Below, piece by piece: positions 43,375 through 52,222 of a stretch of 64,000 nucleotides of DNA. Every line of letters starts with the position of its first letter. Position 1 is the first letter of the stretch. Source of the DNA: Clavibacter michiganensis subsp. tessellarius (GTDB taxonomy: Bacteria; Actinomycetota; Actinomycetes; Actinomycetales; Microbacteriaceae); contig NZ_CP040788.1 in assembly GCF_021922985.1 (NCBI RefSeq), positions 930,001 to 994,000 on the forward strand, written 5' to 3'. The translations under genes and the position numbers were made by a program. Under the pieces are notes generated by a model. It made no database searches. It saw nothing but the letters and a program-made list of their open reading frames with translations, and was not told the origin of the DNA.

Positions 43375-44988
43375 CTACGAGGCCCCGTCGTCGGCTGCGT
43401 CGTCCGCTTGGTCCGCATCGACAAAGGCCGCCGCGACCGCGGGGGCCGCCGCCTCGATCTGCCAGGGACGCGCGCCCCACGAGGCGAGCGCCTCGCCGAC
43501 GGCCTCGGGGGCGAGGTCGGCGGGCGGCGTCCACGCGACGCGACGGAGCACTTCGGGCGTCAGCAGGTTCTCCTGGGGGAGGGACATGCCGTCGGCCACC
43601 TCCTGGACGGCCGCGCGGGCGCGCTTGAGGCGGCGGTCGGCGGCGGGGTCCTTGTCGGCCCAGGCCTTGGCGGGCGGCATCGACTCGCCGGCGCCGCGCA
43701 GCGACGGGAACTCGGTCGCGGCGAGCCCGCGCTCGACGGCGGCCCACCAGCGGTCGATCTCGCTGCGGCTCGCGCGGCCCGAGAACTCCCGGACGGCCGC
43801 GAGGTCGCGCTTGGACTGCGGCAGCACCCGCGCGACGGCCACGAGGGACCCGTCGGGGACGAGGCGGCCGGGGCTCGTGTCGACCTCGCGCGCGTAGGCG
43901 TCCCGGGCCTCCCACAGCTCCTTCGCGACCGCGAGGTTGCGTCCTCCGCGGACGCCGTGCAGGCCGCTCAGGCGACGCCACGGCTCCACGCGCGCCGGCT
44001 TCGCCTCCTTCGCGATGGTCGCGGCGAACTCCTGCTCGGCGATGCGCGTCTTGCCCTGCTCGTCGAGGCGGCGCGCGATCTCGTCGCGGACGTCGACGAG
44101 CAGCTCCACGTCGAGCGCCGCGTAGACGAGCCAGGCGCGGGGGAGCGGGCGGGTCGACCAGTCGGCGGCCGAGTGCTCCTTGGCCAGGTGGATCCCGAGC
44201 AGCTCCTCCACCACGGTGCCGAGGCCCACGCGGGGCAGACCCAGGAGGCGCGAGGCCAGCTCGGTGTCGAAGATGCGCTGCGGGTCGAGCCCGACCTCGC
44301 GGAGGCACGCGAGGTCCTGGCTCGCGGCGTGCAGGACCCACTCGACGTCGCGGATCACCGCGTCGAGCTCCGCGAACGAGCCGACGGCGGGCGGGTCGAA
44401 CAGGAACGTGCCCGCGCCCCGGCGGAACACCTGGATGAGGTAGGCGCGCTGGCTGTAGCGGAAGCCGGAGGCGCGCTCGGCGTCGACGGCGATGGGCCCG
44501 GTGCCGGCGGCGATCGCGTCGACCGCGCGCAGGTACTCCTCGCGCGTGTCGATGACCGTCAGGTCGCCCGTGGCCGCGGCCTCGCGGAGGGCGGGGCGCG
44601 CGGGCGCGTCCTGGACGGCGGTCGACGGGTCGGCGGACTCCGCGGACGGCGCCGACGCGGCCTCGGCGGGTGCGGAGGACGCGCGACGGCCGCGCCCGCG
44701 GGTCGTGCGCGGGCGGGCCTCGGAGCCGTCCGGCTCCGCCGCGGGGGAGTCGGGCACGGGCGCGACGGACGCGTCCGACGCCGTGGCGTCCGCGACGGCC
44801 GCGGTCTCCGCGGGGGCGGCCCGACGCGTCCGGGTGCGCGCCACCACGGCGTCGGTGGCGGTGGATCCGGGCACGTCCGAGAACAGGGAGGCGCCCATGG
44901 CCGGGCGGCGGAGCCGCGGTGAGGTGACGGATCCGGAGGCGTCCGCGCGGCCGTCGGCGGGGTCGGGGATGTCGGACGGGGCGTTCAC
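43375..44988 (-). CDS. rnd: Ribonuclease D (DEDD exonuclease with HRDC domain)
   Basis: A 3'-5' exoribonuclease for tRNA/RNA 3'-end maturation. The N-terminal 130 residues or so are Ala/Ser/Arg-rich and probably disordered. The DEDD catalytic set follows: IAVDAERAS (Asp, Glu), HAASQDLACL (Asp), and YAALDVELL (Tyr..Asp). An HRDC domain lies further on (RGGRNLAVAKELWEARDAYA and KRDLAAVREF). The GTG at 44988 is preferred because it overlaps the DUF3000 stop codon by 4 nt; ATG 44898 would remove 30 unconserved residues. It is coupled to the DUF3000 gene. Confidence 0.9.
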   Translation of the reverse strand: MNAPSDIPDPADGRADASGSVTSPRLRRPAMGASLFSDVPGSTATDAVVARTRTRRAAPAETAAVADATASDASVAPVPDSPAAEPDGSEARPRTTRGRGRRASSAPAEAASAPSAESADPSTAVQDAPARPALREAAATGDLTVIDTREEYLRAVDAIAAGTGPIAVDAERASGFRYSQRAYLIQVFRRGAGTFLFDPPAVGSFAELDAVIRDVEWVLHAASQDLACLREVGLDPQRIFDTELASRLLGLPRVGLGTVVEELLGIHLAKEHSAADWSTRPLPRAWLVYAALDVELLVDVRDEIARRLDEQGKTRIAEQEFAATIAKEAKPARVEPWRRLSGLHGVRGGRNLAVAKELWEARDAYAREVDTSPGRLVPDGSLVAVARVLPQSKRDLAAVREFSGRASRSEIDRWWAAVERGLAATEFPSLRGAGESMPPAKAWADKDPAADRRLKRARAAVQEVADGMSLPQENLLTPEVLRRVAWTPPADLAPEAVGEALASWGARPWQIEAAAPAVAAAFVDADQADDAADDGAS

Positions 44989-45581
44989 GTCCGGGTGCGT
45001 CGCGCTGATAGCAGTGTCACTCCTTCGCCCGCGGGAGGGAGTCCGGCGAGCATGCACAGTAGTTCCCCCCAGCCTTCCACATGGGCGGTCACGTCGGCGT
45101 CGGCGGGCGTCCACGAGGCGCGCAGCTCGATCTTCGCGCCGCTGCCCTGGCGGGCGAGCTCGCCGTAGCCGGTGGAGATGATCCGCGTCGCCGTGCCCGA
45201 GGGCGCCGAGTAGCGGGCGCCGCGGGAGGCGAGCCCGTCGACGAGCCACGACCACGCCACATCCGCGAGGAAGGGGTCCGTGCCCATGTCGGTCTCGAGG
45301 GGCGCCTGCGCGAAGCAGACGATGCGGAACGCGCCGCCCCAGGCCTCGGGCTCCTCGGGGTCGTGCAGCAGGATGAAGCGGCCCGTGCCGAGCTCCGAGT
45401 CGGACGCGTGGCCGGACGGCGACACGTCCGCCGCGAGCGCCACGGCGTAGGGCGCGAGGTTCGACGACGGCGACGGGATCTTGGTCAGCACGAGCTCGGA
45501 CCGGGTGGTGGCCCGCCGGAGCGCGTCCAGCGCCGCGCGGAACTCGGGCGGATCCTCGGCGCTGTCACGGGTGTCTACCAC
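44985..45581 (-). CDS. DUF3000 family protein
   Basis: A 198-residue soluble protein typical of actinobacteria: PEFRAALDALRRATTRSELVL, the SPSGHASDSELGTGRFILLHDP segment, then RIVCFAQAPLETDMGTDP and SWLVDGLASRGARYSAPSGTATRIISTGYG. The family has no known function and is usually next to rnd, as here, where its stop codon overlaps the rnd start. The GTG start lies 6 nt after a TAGTCT box, a leaderless arrangement. A second possible start is not apparent. Confidence 0.88.
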   Translation of the reverse strand: MVDTRDSAEDPPEFRAALDALRRATTRSELVLTKIPSPSSNLAPYAVALAADVSPSGHASDSELGTGRFILLHDPEEPEAWGGAFRIVCFAQAPLETDMGTDPFLADVAWSWLVDGLASRGARYSAPSGTATRIISTGYGELARQGSGAKIELRASWTPADADVTAHVEGWGELLCMLAGLPPAGEGVTLLSARRTRT

Positions 45582-45587
45582 GTGGGC

Positions 45588-45593
45588 AGACTA
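45588..45593 (-). promoter_or_regulatory. -10 element of the DUF3000-rnd operon (leaderless)
   Basis: TAGTCT on the minus strand, 6 nt before the GTG start. Confidence 0.5.
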
Positions 45594-45661
45594 CGTTCCG
45601 CGGTCGCGCCCGCCGGGAGCCACGCCGGTCGGCTCCGGGCGATGCGCCCGCGACCAGGGCA

Positions 45662-46405
45662 TCAGCCGCGGTCGACGGCCCACCGGGCGTACGTGCGGTG
45701 GTCGTCGTCCACGAGCAGCTGCGCGAGGCGCATGGGCGCGTGGATCCCGGAGCCCGCCGGCACGAGGGGCATCAGGGGCGTGACGAGCTCGGGGGAGGTG
45801 GTGAGGCAGAGCTCGTCGACGCGGCCGGCGGCGAGGAGCGCCGCGGCGAGGGCCGGCCCGCCCTCGCACACCACGCTCGTGAGGCCGTGGCGGCCGAGCG
45901 CGTCGATGACGTCGTCGCCCGAGAGACGGCCGTCCGCGGCCGCGCCCAGCGGGACCGGCACGATATCGGCGGGGACCCCGTCGAGGGTGGCGAGGGCGCG
46001 GTCGCGCGCCTCGGGCGGGCACAGGACGAGCAGGCGGCCCGCCTCGGCGTCGGCGTCGAAGCGGTGCCCGGCGAGGTCGCCCGACGACGTGGCGACCGCG
46101 AGGGGCGTGCGGCGGGGGAGCACGTACCGCTCGGCGCGCACCGTGCCGGCGCCGACCAGGACGACGTCGGCGAGCTCGCGGATCACCCCGAGGATGCGGC
46201 GGTCCACGACGCTGCTGAGGCTGTCAGAGGACCCGTCGGCCCCGATCACGCTGCCGTCGACGGACGCCACGAAGTTGAGGCGCACGTGCACGGGGGATCC
46301 GGGCCGGTAGAGGCCCTCGAGCCAGACCCGCGTGCCGTCGTCGTCGAGCCCGCGGGTGGCGGCGTCGCCTGCGCCCGCCACGGGCAGGACCCGCGAGATC
46401 CTCAC
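45662..46405 (-). CDS. RibD C-terminal-like pyrimidine reductase family protein
   Basis: A 247-residue dihydrofolate-reductase-fold protein of the RibD C-terminal family. Signatures include RLNFVASVDGSVIGADGSSDSL, ELADVVLVGAGTVRAERY, VVCEGGPALAAALLAAGRVDELCL, and a final LPLVPAG-like strand. RibD homologues reduce an aminopyrimidine in riboflavin synthesis; stand-alone actinobacterial members without the deaminase domain may serve that or another reductive step. The GTG start overlaps the sufE stop by 4 nt, placing it third in the sseA-sufE operon. Confidence 0.82.
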   Translation of the reverse strand: MRISRVLPVAGAGDAATRGLDDDGTRVWLEGLYRPGSPVHVRLNFVASVDGSVIGADGSSDSLSSVVDRRILGVIRELADVVLVGAGTVRAERYVLPRRTPLAVATSSGDLAGHRFDADAEAGRLLVLCPPEARDRALATLDGVPADIVPVPLGAAADGRLSGDDVIDALGRHGLTSVVCEGGPALAAALLAAGRVDELCLTTSPELVTPLMPLVPAGSGIHAPMRLAQLLVDDDHRTYARWAVDRG

Positions 46406-46842
46406 CCGGCGAGCCGCTCGCGCACCTGGCGCTTGACGCGGCCGAGCATCGCCGTCATGCCGCGCATGCGCAGCGGCGAGACGGCGGCGTCGAGCCCGAT
46501 GGTCGACGGGTAGTCGTCGGGCACCGCGAGCACATCGTCGGCCGGGAGCCCGTCGAGCCCCTGCGCGAGGATCGACGCGAAGCCGCGGCTCGTCGGCGCC
46601 TCGGCCGGCGCCTGGGCGTGCACGTGCACGTCGCCGTCCACGACCTCCACGAACATGAACACGGGCGACTGGCACTCCTCGACCCGCTCGAGCAGGTCCG
46701 GGTGCTCGGCGTAGCGCGCCGGCAGCTCCGGCAGGTCGTTGCTGAAGTCGAGCAGGAGGAGCAGCCGGTCGCGCTGCCCGAGCGCGAGGAAGTCGTCGCG
46801 GATCTCGGCGAGCGCCGCGGGCAGCGCGGGGGAGCCGCTCAT
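46402..46842 (-). CDS. sufE: SufE-type cysteine desulfuration protein
   Basis: SufE accepts persulphide sulphur from a cysteine desulphurase for Fe-S assembly. In 146 residues the acceptor is Cys57 in [15 protein letters not shown], followed by [14 protein letters not shown] and the [23 protein letters not shown] core. The ATG overlaps the sseA stop codon (ATGA). Its partner here is a sulphurtransferase and not SufS, so it may take sulphur from that enzyme as well; this is inferred from operon position. Confidence 0.9.
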   Translation of the reverse strand: MSGSPALPAALAEIRDDFLALGQRDRLLLLLDFSNDLPELPARYAEHPDLLERVEECQSPVFMFVEVVDGDVHVHAQAPAEAPTSRGFASILAQGLDGLPADDVLAVPDDYPSTIGLDAAVSPLRMRGMTAMLGRVKRQVRERLAG

Positions 46843-47750
46843 CGGGAGGGCAGCTCCCCGGGCTCGGCGCCCTGGACGATGGGGACGCGCACGGCGGAGC
46901 CCCACTCGGTCCAGGATCCGTCGTAGTTGCGGACGCCCTCGAAGCCCAGCAGGTGCGTGAGCACGAACCACGTGTGGCTCGACCGCTCGCCGATGCGGCA
47001 GAGGACCACGACGTCGTCGCCGTCGGAGAGGCCCGCGCCCTCGCGGTAGACGGCGTCGAGCTCGGCGCGCGTCTTGAAGGAGCCGTCCTCGGCGGCGGCC
47101 TTGGCCCACGGCACGTTGCGCGACGTGGGGATGTGGCCGGCGCGGAGCGAGCCCTCCTCGGGGTACGCGGGAGCGGTCGTGCGCTGGCCCGTGTACTCCT
47201 CCGGGCTGCGGACGTCGATGAGCGGGTGGCCGAGGTGCGCGAGCACGTCGTCCTTGAACGCGCGGATCTCCTCGTCGCGGCGCTCGACGACGGGGTACTC
47301 GACGGGCGCGACCTCGGGCTGGTCGGTGGTGGTCGGGCGGCCCTCGGCGATCCACTTGTCGCGGCCGCCGTCGAGGAGGCGCACGTCCTCGTGGCCGAAG
47401 AGCGTGAAGACCCAGAGGGCGTAGGCGGCCCACCAGTTGCTCTTGTCGCCGTAGACGACGACCGTGCTGTCGCGGGAGATGCCCCGCTCCGACATGAGCT
47501 GGGCGAACCGCTCGCCGTCGACGTAGTCGCGCTGGACCGGGTCGTTGAGGTCGGTGTGCCAGTCGAGCTTGACCGCGCCGGGGATGTGGCCGGTCTCGTA
47601 CAGCAGCACGTCCTCGTCGGACTCGACGACCACGAGGCCGGGCGTGAGCGCGCCGTCCGCGAGGCGCTCCTGCAGCCAGTCGCCGCTCACGAGCCGCTCG
47701 GGGTGGGCGTACTCGGCGAACCTGGGGGTGGTGTCCGGCTCGACGGCCAT
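46839..47750 (-). CDS. sseA: Thiosulfate / 3-mercaptopyruvate sulfurtransferase (rhodanese)
   Basis: A two-domain rhodanese of 303 residues. The N-terminal inactive domain starts near SGDWLQERL and includes [16 protein letters not shown]; the C-terminal active domain begins near [12 protein letters not shown] and holds the catalytic Cys in [15 protein letters not shown]. The CRIGERS loop is the thiosulfate/3-mercaptopyruvate type common in actinobacteria. The start ATG has CAGGAGAG upstream. It leads an operon with sufE and the pyrimidine reductase, each overlapping by 4 nt. It diverges from zapE. Confidence 0.93.
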   Translation of the reverse strand: MAVEPDTTPRFAEYAHPERLVSGDWLQERLADGALTPGLVVVESDEDVLLYETGHIPGAVKLDWHTDLNDPVQRDYVDGERFAQLMSERGISRDSTVVVYGDKSNWWAAYALWVFTLFGHEDVRLLDGGRDKWIAEGRPTTTDQPEVAPVEYPVVERRDEEIRAFKDDVLAHLGHPLIDVRSPEEYTGQRTTAPAYPEEGSLRAGHIPTSRNVPWAKAAAEDGSFKTRAELDAVYREGAGLSDGDDVVVLCRIGERSSHTWFVLTHLLGFEGVRNYDGSWTEWGSAVRVPIVQGAEPGELPSR

Positions 47751-47885
47751 GGGGCTCTCCTGATCTCGCGGCCTCGAGGGCCGCGCTGGGTGGGACGCGG
47801 TCTAGTCTGGGGGTCTCCCGCGGGCGCTCGGCGCGCGCGACGACCACCATCCACGGTAACGGTTCGCGATGCGCGGGACCTTCCC

Positions 47886-48971
47886 ATGACAGCCGGAGAC
47901 CCACCTGTGACGAACACCGACACCGGATCCCGGCACCACGACGAGCGCGGCGCGGGACCGGGGGCGCTCGTCGGACGGTCGCCGAGCATCACCGGCCAGG
48001 AGATCGCCGCGCACCTCGTGCCCCCGCGGCAGTTCGACGAGGCGCGCTTCGACACCTACCGGCCCGACCCGGAGTACGACACGCAGGCGCAGGCCGTCGA
48101 GGTGCTCCGCGCGTTCTCGGGCGACCGCGCCGGATCCCGTGGCGGCCTCTTCTCCCGGCGGAAGGCCCCGGCCGTGAAGCCCGGCGTCTACCTCGACGGC
48201 GGCTTCGGCGTCGGCAAGACGCACCTCCTGGCCTCCCTCTGGCACGCGATGCCGGGGCCGAAGTACTTCGGCACCTTCATCGAGTACACGGCGCTCGTCG
48301 GCGCCCTCGGCTACCAGGGCGCGGTCGAGATCCTCCGCGGCGCGACGCTCGTCGCCATCGACGAGTTCGAGCTCGACGACCCGGGCGACACCATGATGAT
48401 GACGCGCCTGCTCTCCGACCTCGTGGCCGACGGCACGCGCATCGCCGCGACCAGCAACACCCCGCCGAACGCGCTGGGGGAGGGGCGCTTCGCCGCGGCC
48501 GACTTCCTCCGCGAGATCCAGGCCATGAGCGACCGGTTCGACACGATCCGCATCGACGGCCTCGACTACCGCCGCCGCGCCTTCGAGGGCCACGCGGTGA
48601 CGGTCGACGACGCCGACCTCGACGCGCGCGCCGAGGCGGCCGGCGCCGGCGGGCGACAGGTCACGGTCGACGGCTTCGCCGAGCTCGTGGGGCACCTCGC
48701 GCGCCTGCACCCGTCGAAGTACGTGAAGCTCATCGAGGGCGTCGACGTGATCGCCCTCCGCGACGTCACCCAGCTGACCGGGCAGACGGACGCGCTCCGC
48801 TTCGTGGCGTTCGTCGACCGCGTGTACGACGCGCAGATCCCGCTGCTCGCGACGGGCACCCCGTTCGACGAGGCCTTCTCCGCCGAGATGCTCGCGGGCG
48901 GGTACCGGAAGAAGTACCTGCGGGCGATCTCGCGGCTCATCTCGCTCACGGCCTCGGCCCGCGAGCTGTAG
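47886..48971 (+). CDS. zapE: ZapE/AFG1-type ATPase
   Basis: An AAA-like P-loop ATPase of 361 residues. Walker A is GGFGVGKTHLLASLW (about residue 102), and Walker B is LVAIDEFELDDPGDT, followed by the sensor ATSNTPPNALGEGRF. The proteobacterial family member ZapE acts at the division ring and the mitochondrial one (AFG1/LACE1) in protein turnover; its role in actinobacteria is not settled. ATG 47886 is given; GTG 47907, with GGAG at 47894-47897, is equally plausible. It diverges from sseA. Confidence 0.88.
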   Translation: MTAGDPPVTNTDTGSRHHDERGAGPGALVGRSPSITGQEIAAHLVPPRQFDEARFDTYRPDPEYDTQAQAVEVLRAFSGDRAGSRGGLFSRRKAPAVKPGVYLDGGFGVGKTHLLASLWHAMPGPKYFGTFIEYTALVGALGYQGAVEILRGATLVAIDEFELDDPGDTMMMTRLLSDLVADGTRIAATSNTPPNALGEGRFAAADFLREIQAMSDRFDTIRIDGLDYRRRAFEGHAVTVDDADLDARAEAAGAGGRQVTVDGFAELVGHLARLHPSKYVKLIEGVDVIALRDVTQLTGQTDALRFVAFVDRVYDAQIPLLATGTPFDEAFSAEMLAGGYRKKYLRAISRLISLTASAREL

Positions 48972-49030
48972 CGCACGCGGCTCCCACGGAGCTGGGTCCG
49001 GGGCCGCCGAGGCGGCCTCCCGAGCGTCCG

Positions 49031-49077
49031 GTAACACGATGTTCACACGGCCGCCTCCCGTGTAACGCGCCCGAAAC
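49031..49077 (+). promoter_or_regulatory. GlnR-type boxes upstream of amt
   Basis: GTAAC-n6-GAAAC at 49062-49077 matches the GlnR box exactly. A second element, GTAAC-n6-TTCAC at 49031-49046, is a degenerate copy 15 nt upstream. The amt ATG is 144 nt further on. Confidence 0.75.
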
Positions 49078-49220
49078 ACGTCCGGCGAGCCCGCGAAACC
49101 TCGCCCCCGGACACTGGTTCCGTACCCGGCACCCGGCACGCGCCGAACCACCCGACCACACGGGCGGCCGCTCGCCCCCGTCGGTGCGACCCCTGCACGA
49201 TCTACGAGAGGTGAAACACC

Positions 49221-50507
49221 ATGGACCAAGGCAACACCGCCTTCCTCCTGATCGCCGCGGCGCTGGTCCTCCTGATGACGCCGGGTCTGGCGTTCTTCTA
49301 CGGCGGGCTCGTCAAGGCCAAGAGCGTCATCAGCATGATGATGATGAGCTTCGGGGCCATGGGCCTCATCGGGCTGCTCTGGGTCCTGTACGGCTACGCC
49401 ATCGCGTTCGGCAACGGCCCCGACGGCGCCGCGGGCAACCCGCGCTTCGTCGGCATCGACGGCGTGCTCGGCATCGACCTCGGCCAACTCGGCCTCGGGG
49501 ACGCGTACACGGCGGCCCTCGGCGAGCAGACCTCCGCCTACCCGACGCTGGCGTTCGCCGCCTTCCAGGCGACCTTCGCGATCATCACCGTCGCGCTCAT
49601 CTCCGGCGCCATCGCCGACCGCGCCAAGTTCGGCGCGTGGATGGTCTTCGCCGGCGTCTGGGCCACGATCGTCTACTTCCCGGTCGCCAGCTGGGTCTTC
49701 AACTTCACGCTCGCCGACGGCGCGACCGTCGACGGCGGGTGGATCGCCTACAACGTCGGCGCCATCGACTTCGCCGGCGGCACCGCGGTGCACATTAACG
49801 CGGGCGCCGCGGCCCTCGCCCTCTCGCTCGTCCTCGGCAAGCGCGTCGGGTTCGCCAAGGGCATGCACGTGCCGCACAACCCGCCCTTCGTGCTCCTCGG
49901 CGCCGGCCTGCTGTGGTTCGGCTGGTTCGGCTTCAACGCCGGATCCGAGCTCGCGGCCGACGGCATCGCCGCCATCGCGTTCCTCAACACCATCGCGGCG
50001 CCCGCCGCGGCCATCCTCGGCTGGCTCGTGGTCGAGAAGATCCGCGACGGCAAGCCCACCTCGGTGGGCGCCGCCTCCGGTGCCGTCGCGGGCCTCGTCG
50101 CCATCACCCCGGCCTGCGCCGCGCTCTCGCCGACCTGGGCGATCGTGCTCGGGCTCGTCGCCGGCGCCGTCTGCGCCGTGGCCATCGAGCTGAAGTTCAA
50201 GCTCGGCTTCGACGACTCGCTCGACGTGGTGGGCATCCACCTCATCGGCGGCCTCATCGGCACGCTCTACATCGGCATCTTCGCGACCAACGTCGGCCTC
50301 ATCTACTCGGGCTCGCTCGAGCAGCTGGGCAAGCAGGCCCTCGCCGCGTTCGCCGTGCTGATCTACTCGTTCGTCCTCTCCTACGTCATCGGCACGATCA
50401 TCCAGAAGACCATGGGCTTCCGGGTGAAGAACGAGGACGAGATCGCGGGCATCGACACGATCGTCCACGGCGAGGAGGGCTACGTGCTGGAGACCTCCGG
50501 CCGCTGA
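49221..50507 (+). CDS. amt: Ammonium transporter
   Basis: An Amt/Rh family channel for ammonium uptake, 428 residues with about 11 transmembrane helices. The signal-like first helix begins MDQGNTAFLLIAAALVLLMTPGLAFFYGG, cut here by the family motif MTPGLAFFYGG. The pore His pair is in AVHINAGAAALAL and DVVGIHLIGGLIG. The cytoplasmic tail (RVKNEDEIAGIDTIVHGEEGY) resembles the PII-binding region. A GAGAGGTG ribosome-binding site lies 8 nt upstream of the ATG. Upstream GlnR boxes place it in the nitrogen regulon with glnA1. No glnK or glnD follows, which is unusual, because amt is often followed by these. Confidence 0.96.
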   Translation: MDQGNTAFLLIAAALVLLMTPGLAFFYGGLVKAKSVISMMMMSFGAMGLIGLLWVLYGYAIAFGNGPDGAAGNPRFVGIDGVLGIDLGQLGLGDAYTAALGEQTSAYPTLAFAAFQATFAIITVALISGAIADRAKFGAWMVFAGVWATIVYFPVASWVFNFTLADGATVDGGWIAYNVGAIDFAGGTAVHINAGAAALALSLVLGKRVGFAKGMHVPHNPPFVLLGAGLLWFGWFGFNAGSELAADGIAAIAFLNTIAAPAAAILGWLVVEKIRDGKPTSVGAASGAVAGLVAITPACAALSPTWAIVLGLVAGAVCAVAIELKFKLGFDDSLDVVGIHLIGGLIGTLYIGIFATNVGLIYSGSLEQLGKQALAAFAVLIYSFVLSYVIGTIIQKTMGFRVKNEDEIAGIDTIVHGEEGYVLETSGR

Positions 50508-50754
50508 CCCGCCGCTCCGCGCCACCGACGGGCGCCGCTCCTCGCGAGGGGACGGCGCCCGTCGTCGCGTCCGGGGCGCGAGCGGCACGTGTCCGGGACG
50601 CGACCGGCGCGCGGCCGCGTGTTCGCCCAGCGCGGAGCCCGGCGTCCTGCGGGCCGTCGGGGCGCGGGCCGGGCGTACGGTGGACGGACGCGGGGAGCCG
50701 AGCACGACGGCGCCCCGCTCCCCGTGACCATCGAGACGAAGAAGACGAGAGCAC

Positions 50755-51594
50755 ATGGCATCCCCCCTCATCACCCTGAACAACGGCGTCACCATCCCGC
50801 AGCTGGGCTTCGGCGTCTTCCAGACCCCGCCCGCCGAGACGCAGCAGGCCGTGGAGCGCGCCTTCGAGGCCGGCTACCGCCACATCGACACCGCCGCCGG
50901 CTACTACAACGAGGAGGGCGTGGGCGCCGCCATCCAGGCGACGGGCATCCCGCGCGAGGAGCTCTTCATCACCACCAAGCTCCGCAACGGCGACCAGGGC
51001 GCGGACAGCGCCCGCAGCGCCTTCGAGGACAGCCGCCGCAAGCTCGGCGTCGACGCGGTGGACCTCTACCTGATCCACTGGCCCTACCCGAAGCACGGCC
51101 TCTACGTGGAGACGTGGAAGACCTTCGAGGCGCTGCACGCCGAGGGCCTCATCCGCGCGATCGGCGTCTCCAACTTCCTCCCGGAGCACCTGGAGAAGCT
51201 GGCCGCCGAGTCCGACGTCGTGCCCGCGGTCAACCAGATCGAGGTGCACCCCACGTTCCAGCAGCACGATCTCTCGACCTTCTCGGTCGAGCGCGGCATC
51301 GAGGTCGAGGCGTACAGCCCGCTCGGCCAGGGCGCCGACCTCGAGTCGGAGGTCGTCACGCGCCTCGCGAAGGAGCACGACGCCACCCCCGCGCAGATCG
51401 TGCTCGCGTGGCACCTCGCGCAGGGCCGCATCGTGATCCCGAAGTCGGTCACCCCGGAGCGCATCGTGCAGAACTTCCAGAGCATCGAGGTCGAGCTGTC
51501 CGTCGAGGAGCTCGCCGAGATCGACACCCTGGAGACCGGCACGCGCCTCGGCGCCGACCCGGCGACGGCGGACTTCACGCAGTTCCCGTCCTGA
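50755..51594 (+). CDS. Aldo/keto reductase
   Basis: An NADPH-dependent (beta/alpha)8 oxidoreductase of 279 residues, of the 2,5-diketo-gluconate reductase type. Catalytic tetrad: Asp and Tyr in HIDTAAGYYNEEGVG, Lys in FITTKLRNG, His in LIHWPYPKHG. The coenzyme loop IVIPKSVTPERIVQN is near the C-terminus. The start has AGAGCAC upstream (weak) and the N-terminus MASPLITLNNGVTIPQLGFGVFQ is cut by family motif TIPQLGFGVFQ. The substrate cannot be fixed; it stands alone. A TACGGT box lies at about 50675. Confidence 0.93.
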   Translation: MASPLITLNNGVTIPQLGFGVFQTPPAETQQAVERAFEAGYRHIDTAAGYYNEEGVGAAIQATGIPREELFITTKLRNGDQGADSARSAFEDSRRKLGVDAVDLYLIHWPYPKHGLYVETWKTFEALHAEGLIRAIGVSNFLPEHLEKLAAESDVVPAVNQIEVHPTFQQHDLSTFSVERGIEVEAYSPLGQGADLESEVVTRLAKEHDATPAQIVLAWHLAQGRIVIPKSVTPERIVQNFQSIEVELSVEELAEIDTLETGTRLGADPATADFTQFPS

Positions 51595-51790
51595 TCCACC
51601 CGCCGGGATCCCGGCCGCACGACGCCCGCCCGGCCCCCTCGCCGCGGCGGGCGTCGTCACGCGCGGACCCCGCATCACGCGGCGCTCGTGCACGGGCCCC
51701 GAGGGGGCTAGCCTGAGCCACACGACGCTCCCTCAGGCCGGAGGCGATCGCCTCGGACCCGTCGGGGCGCGGCCCACCGTCAGGAGCATC

Positions 51791-52222
51791 GTGATCGATC
51801 CCACCGTCCCGCATGCCCGGCTCGCCGACGCGCTCAGCTCCGTGTCCGAGCGCATCGACGCGTCCGTCGACGCCAGCTGGGACGGGCTCACCGGCGTCCA
51901 GGTCCTCATCCTCCGTCGGCTCTCCGGCACCGAGCGGATGGACCGCGCGTCGCTCGCGCTCGACACCCGCACCGCCCGCGCGGCCACCGTGCCGAGCCTC
52001 GCGTCGCTCATGCAGAAGGGCCTCGTGCTGGAGTCGGAGGACCCCGTCGGGTCCTACCTGCACCTCTCCGACGGGGGACGGGAGCTCCTGCTGGGCGTCC
52101 GGACGGCCCGCGCCGAGTGGATGGAGCAGGCCGCGCGTCTGTCGAAGCCCCCGGTGCACGGCGACGACCTGCTGCGCGCCGCGGCGCTCTTGGAGCACCT
52201 GCGCGCCACGGACGACATCTGA
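51791..52222 (+). CDS. MarR-like winged-helix protein
   Basis: A 143-residue protein with the helical pattern of MarR regulators: a dimer helix (ARLADALSSVSERIDASVDASWDGL), the LTGVQVLILRRLSG helix, an HTH-like stretch (ALDTRTARAATVPSLASLMQKGLV), and a wing/strand LESEDPVGSYLHLSDGGREL. The match is weak, so function is uncertain. It starts with GTG; a TAGCCT box lies at 51709-51714. The next gene's frame overlaps its last 100 nt, so the two are closely linked. Confidence 0.7.
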   Translation: MIDPTVPHARLADALSSVSERIDASVDASWDGLTGVQVLILRRLSGTERMDRASLALDTRTARAATVPSLASLMQKGLVLESEDPVGSYLHLSDGGRELLLGVRTARAEWMEQAARLSKPPVHGDDLLRAAALLEHLRATDDI

